Shown piece by piece: positions 1 to 7,617 of a DNA stretch of 64,000 nt. Made by a program: the position numbers and the translations under genes. Below the pieces are notes generated by a model that saw only the letters and a list, made by a program, of their open reading frames with translations, did no database searches and was not told the origin of the DNA. This DNA is from an uncultured Peptoniphilus sp. (lineage in GTDB: Bacteria; Bacillota; Clostridia; Tissierellales; Peptoniphilaceae): positions 1-64,000 of the forward strand of contig CABQNX010000002.1 of assembly GCA_902465645.1 (NCBI GenBank), read 5' to 3'. Within the stretch, counting starts at the first letter, position 1. Each line of letters begins with the position of its first letter.

Positions 1-232
1 ATCTTCTTTGATTTCCATTAGTAGCTTTATTCTTGACACTTTTTTCTCCTTTCTCGATTTCTCTAACATCCACTGAATCAACTGTCATCCCAGGGTCTAA
101 TAGATAAATTTGTCTGTAGTCTCCAAACAAAAATTTTATTAATCTGTTTGGAATTTTTCCGACTGCACCTTTAAGGACATTTGTCTTTTGTCCTTTCTCA
201 TTTGTTACATTGATGATTATTTTGTGCCTCAT
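1..232 (-). CDS. Small hypothetical protein of a mobile element, 3' end outside window
   Basis: An open frame starts at ATG 232 behind an excellent ribosome site (AGAAAGGAGG) and runs off the left edge after 77 codons, so the C-terminus is missing. It begins MRHKIIINVTNEKG and is a short, basic, mostly beta-like protein with no motif I recognise. It lies on the same strand as the sigma-like gene to its right and points into the rest of the presumed integrative element. Its function is unknown; the assignment to a mobile element rests only on the neighbours. Confidence 0.6.
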   Translation of the reverse strand, partial: MRHKIIINVTNEKGQKTNVLKGAVGKIPNRLIKFLFGDYRQIYLLDPGMTVDSVDVREIEKGEKSVKNKATNGNQRR

Positions 233-317
233 GTTTGCCTCCTTTCTGAAAGGGTCATCTCCCTTACAAATCACAGGCAAAGAAAAAGGACGAGTTTTTA
301 ACCTCGTCCTAAAATAT

Positions 318-905
318 TTAAAAATTATTTTTGATTGTTTCTTTTGCCTTATCCAAATGTTTCTTAACCGCAGCTGAAGATATGTTCATTAAATCTGCAA
401 TTTCTGACTGCTTGTATCCATCTACATACATCAACTTGATTACTAATCGCTGTTTATCCGTTAATAAAGAAAGTACATCTTCCATATGCTCCGACCATTC
501 AAATTCTTCATTCATGTCTTTGGATTTAATAGTTGCTATTAATCTTTTATCTGGATCAATATCCCCATCGTTATCGAAATCAAGAGATAGGTTATAATTT
601 CTTGGGAATCTTTCCTCTGCTTCTCCTTTCAACATGTCCTCATTAGGTTCATATCCATGACTCTTTATAAAGTCGCTTATAAATTCTTGTTTCCACGCAT
701 CTATTTCAGCTTTCTCTTCTTTAGTTCTCTCTGGTCTTAGATTCTTGTTGTTATAGTAAACTTCACTATCATCTAAAGCATGTAGTTTTTTGATGTCCAC
801 TTCTGTTATCCCATCTTTTCCTGGTTTTAGTTCCACTTTTGTTTCATCTGCAAACCTATAAACATACATGGTTCTTTCGTCAGATCTAGTCTTTCTAATT
901 TTCAA
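318..905 (-). CDS. Sigma-70 region 4-like HTH protein of an integrative element
   Basis: The last 55 residues (ending VKKHLDKAKETIKNNF) form a sigma-70 region 4-type helix-turn-helix, with TDKQRLVIKLMYVDGYKQSEIADLMNIS-like spacing split over two helices. The N-terminal 100 residues carry a mixed charged region (PGKDG, ALDDSEVYYNN) of the kind found in small sigma-like proteins of clostridial conjugative elements. No region 2 is evident, so it is probably an accessory regulator rather than a full sigma factor. I place the start at TTG 905 because AGGAA lies 5 nt upstream. An upstream TTG at 935 lacks a ribosome site, and ATG 869 is a weaker alternative. A structured C-terminus and an element-type neighbourhood are seen; the regulated promoter is unknown. 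Confidence 0.7.
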   Translation of the reverse strand: MKIRKTRSDERTMYVYRFADETKVELKPGKDGITEVDIKKLHALDDSEVYYNNKNLRPERTKEEKAEIDAWKQEFISDFIKSHGYEPNEDMLKGEAEERFPRNYNLSLDFDNDGDIDPDKRLIATIKSKDMNEEFEWSEHMEDVLSLLTDKQRLVIKLMYVDGYKQSEIADLMNISSAAVKKHLDKAKETIKNNF

Positions 906-1108
906 AATATTCCTCGCTTTCTTGCCTGATAGCAAGGAGCGAGAAATACAAATTTTACCTACAGTTTATGGAGCATAGTTGTCTTTCACCTAAAAAAGGC
1001 TATAAGAAACTAGAGGTACTCCATATACTTCTTTCAAAATTGATTGAAATTAGTTTATATGTGTATCTCACGCCCTTATAGCTAATCAGGCTTGATATAA
1101 TTTGTAAT

Positions 1109-1145
1109 AAAAAAAGCCTAATTCATCCGTTAAGATAAATTAGGC
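1109..1145 (-). terminator. Intrinsic terminator of the 1167-1391 gene
   Basis: GCCTAATT and AATTAGGC pair in a stem followed on the minus strand by seven U residues. It sits just past the stop of the 74-residue gene and separates it from the sigma-like gene. Confidence 0.8.
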
Positions 1146-1166
1146 CGTCTTGCAGCTCTTAAAAAT

Positions 1167-1391
1167 TTATGCTGATTTTTTGTAACTCTTTATGTCGTAC
1201 TCTGTTTTATCTATTCTTTTAACTAAGGTGATACATCCACCTCTAGCTAGTTGAATACTTTGTCCGACTTCAAGTCTAACTTTAATTTCTTGTTTTTTAT
1301 AGATATTTTGTAATATCCCAGTTTCTGCTTCAATTTTACAAATAAGTTTATTATTTGCATCTTTTACTTCTTGAATCTCTTTAATAGGCAT
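1167..1391 (-). CDS. Small hypothetical protein, 74 aa
   Basis: It starts MPIKEIQEVKDANNKLICKI and is preceded by a good ribosome site (GAAAGGAAG). The protein alternates charged and hydrophobic residues, suggesting a compact beta fold, and has no signal peptide or recognisable catalytic motif. It is transcribed away from the XRE repressor gene, from the minus-strand half of a symmetrical divergent promoter. It is therefore likely to be repressor-controlled, in the position where temperate elements usually keep the first lytic or excision gene. Its function is unknown; a Cro- or excisionase-like role is only a positional guess. Confidence 0.6.
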   Translation of the reverse strand: MPIKEIQEVKDANNKLICKIEAETGILQNIYKKQEIKVRLEVGQSIQLARGGCITLVKRIDKTEYDIKSYKKSA

Positions 1392-1450
1392 CTTCCTTTC
1401 TTTTATATTTTAGCTTGTGATAAAATAATTTCTTCCTTGGTGTTGATTTA

Positions 1451-1495
1451 ATGGAACGTGCAACTTAAAAAAATATAGAAGTTATCTCGTTCCAT
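1451..1495. promoter_or_regulatory. Inverted repeat in the leader of the 74-aa gene
   Basis: ATGGAACG (1451-1458) and CGTTCCAT (1488-1495) are perfect arms, with a second internal pair AACTT/AAGTT. In the minus-strand transcript they form a hairpin in the 5' untranslated region, about 60 nt before the ATG. It may be a second operator or an RNA structure; nothing distinguishes the two. Confidence 0.55.
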
Positions 1496-1506
1496 CTATT
1501 CAACAT

Positions 1507-1554
1507 AAATTATACCACATGTGTTGATTTCGTGCAACACTTGTGGTATAATTT
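1507..1554. promoter_or_regulatory. Symmetrical divergent promoters with central operator
   Basis: A 48-bp near-perfect palindrome with arms ATACCACATGTGTTG and CAACACTTGTGGTAT contains two face-to-face sigma-A promoters. Plus strand: TTGATT (1524-1529), 17 bp, TATAAT (1547-1552), driving the XRE gene. Minus strand: TTGCAC (1532-1537), 17 bp, TATAAT (1509-1514), driving the 74-aa gene. The -35 boxes overlap, so the two polymerases must compete, and a dimeric XRE protein bound to the palindrome would block both. Confidence 0.85.
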
Positions 1555-1574
1555 TATTACAAGGAGGAAGTTTT

Positions 1575-1919
1575 ATGAAAGATACTTTGGGAAAGGTTAT
1601 ATCCAATAGACGTGAAGAACTAGGAATCTCTCAGCGTGAATTGGCAAAAAAAGTAAAAATTAGTAATTCTACAGTTTCAAGAATTGAAAACGACGATAAA
1701 ATAACTCCAGATAATAACACTCTTAAGGCTATATCTGAAGTTCTACAAATCGACTATAACTATCTGCTTGCCTTAAATAAGCAAATAGATGATGAACCAG
1801 AAATTCGTATTATTCAAAGAGCAGCAAGAAACATGGATCAAGGAAAAAAAGAAGAGATGTTAAAGGTATTAAAAAAGCATTTTGAAGAAGAATTTGGCGA
1901 TGCAAATGGAGATATGTAA
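1575..1919 (+). CDS. XRE-family transcriptional regulator, 114 aa
   Basis: An N-terminal Cro/CI-type helix-turn-helix occupies residues 5-65 (ISQRELAKKVKISNSTVSRIEN is the helix 2-3 region), followed by a charged helical tail. The start at ATG 1575 is fixed by AAGGAGG 8 nt upstream; an upstream frame extension overlaps the promoter and is not real. It is followed 2 bp later by an ImmA/IrrE metalloprotease gene, the classical repressor/antirepressor pair of integrative elements, in which the protease cleaves the repressor after DNA damage or element activation. It very probably represses both promoters in the palindrome just upstream, including its own. Confidence 0.88.
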   Translation: MKDTLGKVISNRREELGISQRELAKKVKISNSTVSRIENDDKITPDNNTLKAISEVLQIDYNYLLALNKQIDDEPEIRIIQRAARNMDQGKKEEMLKVLKKHFEEEFGDANGDM

Positions 1920-1921
1920 TA

Positions 1922-3217
1922 GTGAGGTATGCTCCAGATTATAAGATTTCCCTAGAGAAATCATATGAATTATTGGAAGATGCCGAAATCTCTGAAATTC
2001 CTATTGATTTAAATAAAATTATTGATTGCTTTAGCAATGAAATCAGTGTAAAAACTTACTCTGAATATATGAATAATGCTAACTGTTCTTTACAAGATGT
2101 GATTGATTTTTTCGATAGTGATTTAGGCGCTTGTAGTTATAGACCCGATACAAATAAGTATATTATTTATTATAATGACGTAGATAAAAGTGATAACTGG
2201 ATTAGATTTACCATAGCTCATGAACTAGGACATATTTTTATTGGTCATCACCAAATGCATGGCGTTGATGTTCTATCCAGAAAAGGTGTCGGTAAACATA
2301 AATATGAAGAACTTGAAAAAGAAGCAAATAATTTTGCTAGGAATCTATTATCACCTGCACCTCTTGCTGAACAAGTTGTTGTGTTTGAAAAAAAGAAAAA
2401 TCCTAGCACACTATCTGATTTATTTAGCATAACCGTCCCAGCTGCTGAGGTTAGATTACAGTATATTTCAAGAGACTTAAGAGATTTTTCTAATTCTATG
2501 CTTTCTTTCTTTAAAAACACATTTAATCCTCTCAGTATATACTGTCCTGATTGCGGAATGGAATATGAAAAAGACGCAGACTATTGTGTTAATTGTGGTT
2601 CTAAGTCTTTAGCCTTTGGTTTTAAATACCAACCTTTAACTGATGGTATAGATCCTACTAAATATGATACGTGTCTTATTTGTGGTTATAGAAACTCTAA
2701 TCGTAATGCAAAATTCTGTCCAATTTGTGGAATTCCCATATCTAACACTTGTTCAGATAATAAGGATCATGATGTTAAATTAACAGATTATTACTGCTCA
2801 ACATGTGGAAGCCCTACTACAATGAAAGAACATATACAAGAAAATAACAAGGAAAGAGGTGAAAGAGATATGCTTTATGAAGATGGTGTAGAATTTGATG
2901 AGTCAACAATGAAAGTAAAAATTTGTCCTAAATGTGGAAACGAAGAATTTAGTGATGATGCATTATTTTGCAAAATATGTGGGACGAACTTATATAATGA
3001 TTGTGAAGGAATTCATACTCAGAATTTTAATGGTTTTGATGATATTGGTGAAATACATCATAACCCAAGTAATGCCAGATACTGCGAAACTTGTGGGGCT
3101 AAAACAAGATTTTTTATAGATGGAATCTTATGCGACCACAGTGAATACAATAAAGATTTTACTGATGATTCTAATTCAGGATTTGATTTTCCAAGTGATG
3201 ATCAGATTCCTTTCTAA
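1922..3217 (+). CDS. ImmA/IrrE-family metallopeptidase fused to a zinc-ribbon array, 431 aa
   Basis: Residues 10-185 are an ImmA/IrrE domain: the zinc protease motif HELGH lies at residues 100-104, and the downstream glutamate that is the likely third ligand lies in KEANNFARNLL (E134). From residue 208 to the end there are at least five CxxC-type zinc-ribbon knuckles (YCPDCG, YCVNCG, CLICG, FCPICG, YCSTCG, ICPKCG, FCKICG, YCETCG), followed by an acidic tail. Typical ImmA proteins are only about 130-250 residues, so the long cysteine-rich tail is unusual. The start is GTG 1922, two bases after the XRE stop, with GGAG upstream. It is expected to cleave the neighbouring XRE repressor. The ribbons may sense metal, redox or DNA, or simply bind a partner; this is inference. 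Confidence 0.85.
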   Translation: MRYAPDYKISLEKSYELLEDAEISEIPIDLNKIIDCFSNEISVKTYSEYMNNANCSLQDVIDFFDSDLGACSYRPDTNKYIIYYNDVDKSDNWIRFTIAHELGHIFIGHHQMHGVDVLSRKGVGKHKYEELEKEANNFARNLLSPAPLAEQVVVFEKKKNPSTLSDLFSITVPAAEVRLQYISRDLRDFSNSMLSFFKNTFNPLSIYCPDCGMEYEKDADYCVNCGSKSLAFGFKYQPLTDGIDPTKYDTCLICGYRNSNRNAKFCPICGIPISNTCSDNKDHDVKLTDYYCSTCGSPTTMKEHIQENNKERGERDMLYEDGVEFDESTMKVKICPKCGNEEFSDDALFCKICGTNLYNDCEGIHTQNFNGFDDIGEIHHNPSNARYCETCGAKTRFFIDGILCDHSEYNKDFTDDSNSGFDFPSDDQIPF

Positions 3218-3221
3218 CTAA

Positions 3222-3260
3222 AAGAACTAGCCTATTTATTTTTGGCTAGCTCTTTTTTTA
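3222..3260 (+). terminator. Terminator of the XRE-ImmA operon
   Basis: AAGAACTAGCC pairs with GGCTAGCTCTT (one mismatch) and is followed by seven T residues, directly after the stop of the ImmA gene. Confidence 0.85.
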
Positions 3261-3365
3261 ATATATTTTATATGTCTATTCTGTTCACTCTACCTATAAA
3301 TATCTATTCTGTCTACACACCCCTACGATTTTTACTATTGATGTGTTCCCACAAGGTATTTTCCA
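3261..3365. other. Non-coding gap, possible end of the integrated element
   Basis: No credible gene. The AT-rich stretch carries TCTATTCTGT twice, about 28 bp apart. It lies between the last element gene and the rlmD terminator and is one candidate place for the element end. Confidence 0.35.
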
Positions 3366-3413
3366 AAAAGAAAAATGGCTTTTAAGATTTCTTTTAAAAT
3401 CCTAAAAGCCATT
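3366..3413 (-). terminator. Terminator of rlmD
   Basis: AATGGCTTTTA and TAAAAGCCATT form a long stem with an inner GATTT/AAATC pair, followed on the minus strand by TTTTCTTTTT, 28 bp past the rlmD stop. Confidence 0.8.
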
Positions 3414-3441
3414 GATTTCAACAGTTTTATAGCCTATTATT

Positions 3442-4770
3442 TTAATTCCTTGACATCAATACTACCGTCTCGACATGAGATGTTTTTGGGAACTGGTCTA
3501 CTATTTCTAGTTCTTCTATTTTATAGCCTCTTTCGCCAAAAACTTGTAAATCACGAACCATTGTCACTGGATTGCAAGATATATACAAAAATTTTTCTGG
3601 GTCAAAGTCTATTATCTTTTCTATGGCTCTTGGGTTTATTCCTTCTCTTGGCGGGTCAAGGACTATTAGGTCAGGGTTCTTGTCTAGGTCGTCTAAAACT
3701 TTTAGGACGTCTGATGCTATAAATTCCACGTTATCTATGCCATTTAATTTTGCATTTTCTCTTGCTGCTTCTACTGCTTCTTCTACTATTTCTACGCCTA
3801 TAACTTTTTTGGCTGACTCTGCCAAGACTTGGGTGATTGTTCCTGTTCCTGAATACAAGTCAAAGACCAACTTGTCCTTGGCATCAATTTTTTCTCTAGC
3901 CATCTTGTAGAGGACTTCTGCTGATTTTGTGTTTGTTTGGAAGAAGGAGAAGGGGCTTATTTTAAATCTAAGTCCAAGGACTTCTTCTTCGATGTGGTCT
4001 TTGCCGTAGATTAATTTCATTTCTTCTGAAACTATGGCATCTGATAGGGCATCATTTATCACATGATAGATGGATACTATTTCCCCATCAAGTTCTAGAT
4101 CTTGTAAGAATTTTATAAAGGATTCTTCATCGAGCTTGCTTTGGCTTGATGTTGCTAGAAGCACCATTATTTCTCCAGTCTTTGTTGCCTTTCTTATTAG
4201 GAGGTGACGGAGGAAGCCCTCGTGTCTCTTCCTGTTGTATTGGACTTCGCCAAGGTCTTCAAAGTAGTTTCTCACTTCTGCCCTTATTGTATTGAAGTCC
4301 TCGTCAACTATCTTGCAGTCTGTTGTGTTTATTATTTCGTGAAATCTATTCTTGACGTGAAGGCCAAGTGAAAGTGGCCCACCCTTGTACTCGTCGCCAA
4401 AGGTATATTCCATTTTGTTTCTATAATACTTGTGGACTGGTGATGGAATAATTTCCATTTCTCTTTCTATTCCATTTTCTTTAAATAAGTTTTCTATTAA
4501 TTCTTTTTTGTATTTAAGTTCTTCTTCATAAGTTAGGGTTTGGTAAGTACAACCGCCACACTTTTCAAAGTGAGGGCACTGGCTTTCTATTTCTATGTCA
4601 GATCTTTCTATTATGTTAAGAAGTTTTGCCTTCTTTGATTTTTTTCCTCTTGCTTTTATTTCTACTCTTTGGCCAACTATGCCGCCCTTAAAGTGGTATT
4701 CTCTATCTTCAAAGCTTCCCCTTGATAGGTTTGGGAATCTCGATTCATCTATTTTAACTATAATGCTCAT
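3442..4770 (-). CDS. rlmD: 23S rRNA (uracil-C5)-methyltransferase RlmD/RumA family
   Basis: 442 residues, the normal length for the family. An N-terminal TRAM-like RNA-binding segment (1-55) is followed by the iron-sulfur ligands C65, C71, C74 (QCPHFEKCGGCTYQ) and C152. The SAM-binding motif DLYSGTGT is at 305-312, DPPREG at 373-378, and the catalytic nucleophile C400 is in YISCNP. It methylates a uracil in 23S rRNA with S-adenosylmethionine; the exact position (1939 or 747) cannot be told from sequence alone. The gene is intact, including the conserved C-terminal HVETVVLMSR. The DNA for that last stretch is a known integration target of streptococcal and clostridial integrative elements, which fits the element genes just downstream. 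Confidence 0.93.
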   Translation of the reverse strand: MSIIVKIDESRFPNLSRGSFEDREYHFKGGIVGQRVEIKARGKKSKKAKLLNIIERSDIEIESQCPHFEKCGGCTYQTLTYEEELKYKKELIENLFKENGIEREMEIIPSPVHKYYRNKMEYTFGDEYKGGPLSLGLHVKNRFHEIINTTDCKIVDEDFNTIRAEVRNYFEDLGEVQYNRKRHEGFLRHLLIRKATKTGEIMVLLATSSQSKLDEESFIKFLQDLELDGEIVSIYHVINDALSDAIVSEEMKLIYGKDHIEEEVLGLRFKISPFSFFQTNTKSAEVLYKMAREKIDAKDKLVFDLYSGTGTITQVLAESAKKVIGVEIVEEAVEAARENAKLNGIDNVEFIASDVLKVLDDLDKNPDLIVLDPPREGINPRAIEKIIDFDPEKFLYISCNPVTMVRDLQVFGERGYKIEELEIVDQFPKTSHVETVVLMSRN

Positions 4771-4892
4771 TGTGTCACTCCTTTAGGAAAATTATATCAA
4801 ATTAAATATGTCGTCTCAATTTAATAAGTTAAGAATAATTGGTCATAATTTTTAATTTTTTTATAGTCTTTAATTTATATTTTTTGTTTATT

Positions 4893-4901
4893 TGGTATAA
4901 T
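4893..4901 (+). promoter_or_regulatory. Extended -10 promoter of the phn operon
   Basis: TGGTATAAT is a full -10 hexamer with the TGn extension; the -35 region is weak (ATTTAT). Transcription should start near 4908. Confidence 0.6.
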
Positions 4902-4921
4902 ACATTTGACAAGATTTTGCT

Positions 4922-4944
4922 GTGGGATTACCCACGAATTTTTT
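4922..4944 (+). promoter_or_regulatory. Leader hairpin with U-run before phnD
   Basis: GTGGG-ATTA-CCCAC forms a tight hairpin followed by GAATTTTTT and then directly by the phnD ribosome site (GGAGG, 4945-4949). It resembles a small attenuator or a stability hairpin in the 5' untranslated region. Confidence 0.45.
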
Positions 4945-4955
4945 GGAGGTATTAT

Positions 4956-5993
4956 ATGAAAAAAACATGGTTGGTATTGCTACTTGCAATACTAATGACT
5001 CTTACTGCTTGTGGCGGTAACAAGAAAGATGCAACAGCTGATGCAGATGGCAATGTAATCGAGGATTTAAAAATCCAATTCGTTCCTTCTAGGGAACCAG
5101 ACGAAATTGTAACTAAGACTGAACCACTTAAGGAAGTTCTAAAGGCTAAGCTTGCTGAAAAAGGTTACGATGTTAAAAACATTGACATCACAGTTGGTAC
5201 AAATTATGAATCAACTGGTGAAGCCCTAAGTGCTGGCTCAGTTGATATTGGATTTATCCCTGGTGGAACTTATGCTATCTACGATGATGGTGCTGAAGTT
5301 CTTCTTACTGCAACAAGAAAGGGTCTTTCTGTTGATTCTGAAGATCCAAAGGAATGGAATGACAAGAAGCCTACAGAAAAGGCTGAAGAACAAGTTGACT
5401 ATTATAGATCACTTTTAATTGCTGGTCCTTCTGAAAAGGGTCAAGAACTTGCTGCAAAAGTAAATAATGGAGAAAAGTTAACTTGGGAAGACCTTGCAAG
5501 TGCTAAATGGTCTGTAATGGGATCATCTTCATCTGCTGGTTACATCTACCCTTACCTATGGCTACAAAAGAACTATGACAAGGGTCTAACTGATCTTCCT
5601 TCAGTTGTTCAAGCTGACTCTTACCCATCTTCTATGGCAAGACTTGCTTCTGGCCAAGTTGATATTATGGTAGGTTTCGCTGATGTTAGAGTAGACAATG
5701 CTGAAAAATGGCAAAATGAATTTGGCAAGACTAAGTCTATCTGGGATGAAACTAATGTAATTGGTGTAACTGATAAAATTTACAACGATACAATTTCAGT
5801 TTCTAAGAACTCAGAAATTATGACAGATGACTTCAAAAAAGCCCTTCAAGAATCTTTCATAGAAATTGGTGAAAGTGAAGAAGGAAAAGACATCATTGCT
5901 ATCTACAGCCACGAAGGCTACAAGGCCGCTGATGACAAGAACTATGATGGCGAAAGAGAAGCACAAAAATTATTAAGAGAACTTAAAAATTAA
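4956..5993 (+). CDS. phnD: Phosphonate/phosphite-type ABC transporter substrate-binding lipoprotein
   Basis: A 345-residue lipoprotein. The signal peptide MKKTWLVLLLAILMTL ends in the lipobox LTAC, so the mature protein is lipid-anchored at a cysteine outside the membrane. The body has PhnD family features: KIQFVPSREPDE near the mature N-terminus, a GYDV...VGTNYES segment, and SAGSVDIGFIPGGTYAIY, which lines the ligand cleft. The start at ATG 4956 follows TTGGAGG; an upstream extension crosses the promoter and is not real. It is the first gene of phnD-phnC-phnE-phnE and captures the substrate. Whether that is phosphonate, phosphite or another phosphorus compound is not decidable here, and no C-P lyase genes are in the window. 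Confidence 0.9.
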   Translation: MKKTWLVLLLAILMTLTACGGNKKDATADADGNVIEDLKIQFVPSREPDEIVTKTEPLKEVLKAKLAEKGYDVKNIDITVGTNYESTGEALSAGSVDIGFIPGGTYAIYDDGAEVLLTATRKGLSVDSEDPKEWNDKKPTEKAEEQVDYYRSLLIAGPSEKGQELAAKVNNGEKLTWEDLASAKWSVMGSSSSAGYIYPYLWLQKNYDKGLTDLPSVVQADSYPSSMARLASGQVDIMVGFADVRVDNAEKWQNEFGKTKSIWDETNVIGVTDKIYNDTISVSKNSEIMTDDFKKALQESFIEIGESEEGKDIIAIYSHEGYKAADDKNYDGEREAQKLLRELKN

Positions 5994-5994
5994 G

Positions 5995-6021
5995 AAAGGG
6001 CTTCATTAGAAGCTCTTTTTT
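5995..6021 (+). terminator. Attenuating hairpin between phnD and phnC
   Basis: AAAGGGCTTC and GAAGCTCTTT form a 10-bp stem (one G-U pair) followed by TTTTTT. It is a good intrinsic terminator inside the operon and probably lowers transport-gene expression relative to the binding protein. Confidence 0.75.
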
Positions 6022-6033
6022 ATGAGGAGAATT

Positions 6034-6798
6034 ATGATTGAATTTAAGAATGTAGATAAAGTTTATCCTGGTGGATTTAAGGCCCTAAAAGATATAAACC
6101 TTACTATTGAGGATGGCGAGTTTGTTGCCATAATAGGAAGGTCTGGTGCCGGTAAATCTACCCTAATTAGGACTATAAATAAGATGCACGACATTAATGC
6201 AGGGACTCTTACTGTTGATGGAGTTGATGTTAAATCTCTAAAGGGAAAAGAACTTCGCAAGTTTAGGAGAAATATTGGGATGATTTTCCAATCCTTTAAC
6301 CTTGTTGAAAGAATTTCTGTTATCAAGAATGTAATGTCTTCCTTTGTTCCTGATTTAAATCCCATCCAGTCCCTATTTGGAATTTATCCAAAGGAATGTA
6401 AGATAAAGGCCCTTGAAGCTCTTGAGCAAGTTGACATACTTGACAAGGCCTTTGAAAGAGCTGACAACCTATCTGGTGGACAACAACAAAGGGTTGCTCT
6501 TGCTAGGACCCTTGTCCAAAACCCAAGCATTATCCTTGCTGACGAACCTGTTGCAAGTCTTGACCCTGTCACTGCAAGGCAGGTTATGGATTATTTTAAA
6601 AAGATTAACGAAAATCTTGGGATTACCATCCTCTTAAATATCCACCACGTTGAGCTTGCCCTTGAATATGCCACAAGTGTTCTTGGAGTTCGTGACGGAG
6701 AAGTTATCTATTATGGACCAGCTAAGGATGTGGACGATAGCGTTTTAAAATCTATTTATGGAGATTCCTTTGAAGAAATAAAAATGGAGGAAGTATGA
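6034..6798 (+). CDS. phnC: Phosphonate ABC transporter ATP-binding protein
   Basis: A 254-residue ABC ATPase: Walker A GRSGAGKS, Q-loop MIFQSFNLVERISV, signature LSGGQQQR, Walker B ILADEPVASLDP and switch histidine in NIHHVELAL. The LSGGQQQRVALARTLVQ stretch and the spacing are typical of PhnC. The start is set at ATG 6034 because GAGGAG lies 4 nt upstream; the ATG at 6022 overlaps the terminator and has no ribosome site. It overlaps the next gene by 4 bp (ATGA), implying translational coupling with the permease. Confidence 0.92.
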   Translation: MIEFKNVDKVYPGGFKALKDINLTIEDGEFVAIIGRSGAGKSTLIRTINKMHDINAGTLTVDGVDVKSLKGKELRKFRRNIGMIFQSFNLVERISVIKNVMSSFVPDLNPIQSLFGIYPKECKIKALEALEQVDILDKAFERADNLSGGQQQRVALARTLVQNPSIILADEPVASLDPVTARQVMDYFKKINENLGITILLNIHHVELALEYATSVLGVRDGEVIYYGPAKDVDDSVLKSIYGDSFEEIKMEEV

Positions 6799-7616
6799 GC
6801 CTCTACTACAAAATCTTTAAACCAAAAAAACACACCCTAAAGTCTGGTAAGGAAGTCTATGAGAAGCCAACTTTGACCATACCTATCCTTATTCTCTTGC
6901 TTCTTTTTACCATGCTTTCTGTAAGAGTTACGAACTTTTCAATGGCAACCCTTGCGAAAAATATTCACAAGCTCTTTGCCATTTTATCTCCAATGTTTAA
7001 GCCAAACTTTTCCTATTTCCCTTCAATTGTAGGACCACTTTTTGACACAATAAAGATGTCCTTCTTGGGATCCTTCTTGGGAGCAGTTTTGGCTATGCCC
7101 TTTGCCTTCTTGGCATCAAACAACATGGTAAATAACAAGGTCATAAACTGGATTGTAAAATTGCTTTTCTCAATACTTCGTACCATTCCAACACTTGTGT
7201 CTGCACTTATTGCAACTTATATTTTTGGACTTGGTGCCTTTGCTGGTACAGTTGCCATATTTTTATTTTCCTTCTCCTATGTTGGAAAGCTAACTTATGA
7301 GCAAATTGAAACAGTTAACATGGGAGCCTTTGAAGCCATGATTTCCATGGGCTTCACTAGGACTATGGCCTTTTTCAAATCCATTGTGCCAGAGATCCTT
7401 CCCTTTTATTTATCAACTGCCCTTTATAACTTTGAAGGTAACGTGAGATACGCTGCCATCCTTGGTTATGTTGGTGCCGGTGGACTGGGACTTCTTATTA
7501 ACGAAAACATTAACTGGAGAGACTACAACCGTGTGGGCATGATACTCTTGATGCTACTTATAACAGTATTTGTCATCGAAAATATCAGTGCTCACTTTAG
7601 AAGAAAGTTGAATTAA
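6795..7616 (+). CDS. phnE: Phosphonate ABC transporter permease (first PhnE)
   Basis: 273 residues with about six membrane segments. The N-terminus is hydrophilic (KIFKPKKHTLKSGKE), the first helix is near 30-50, and a BPD_transp_1-type EAA loop (NMGAFEAMISMGFTRTMAFF) contacts the ATPase. The C-terminal AAILGYVGAGGLG is typical of PhnE. It starts by ATGA overlap with phnC and is followed 1 bp later by a second, divergent PhnE, so the channel is most likely a heterodimer of the two. Confidence 0.9.
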   Translation: MSLYYKIFKPKKHTLKSGKEVYEKPTLTIPILILLLLFTMLSVRVTNFSMATLAKNIHKLFAILSPMFKPNFSYFPSIVGPLFDTIKMSFLGSFLGAVLAMPFAFLASNNMVNNKVINWIVKLLFSILRTIPTLVSALIATYIFGLGAFAGTVAIFLFSFSYVGKLTYEQIETVNMGAFEAMISMGFTRTMAFFKSIVPEILPFYLSTALYNFEGNVRYAAILGYVGAGGLGLLINENINWRDYNRVGMILLMLLITVFVIENISAHFRRKLN

Positions 7617-7617
7617 T

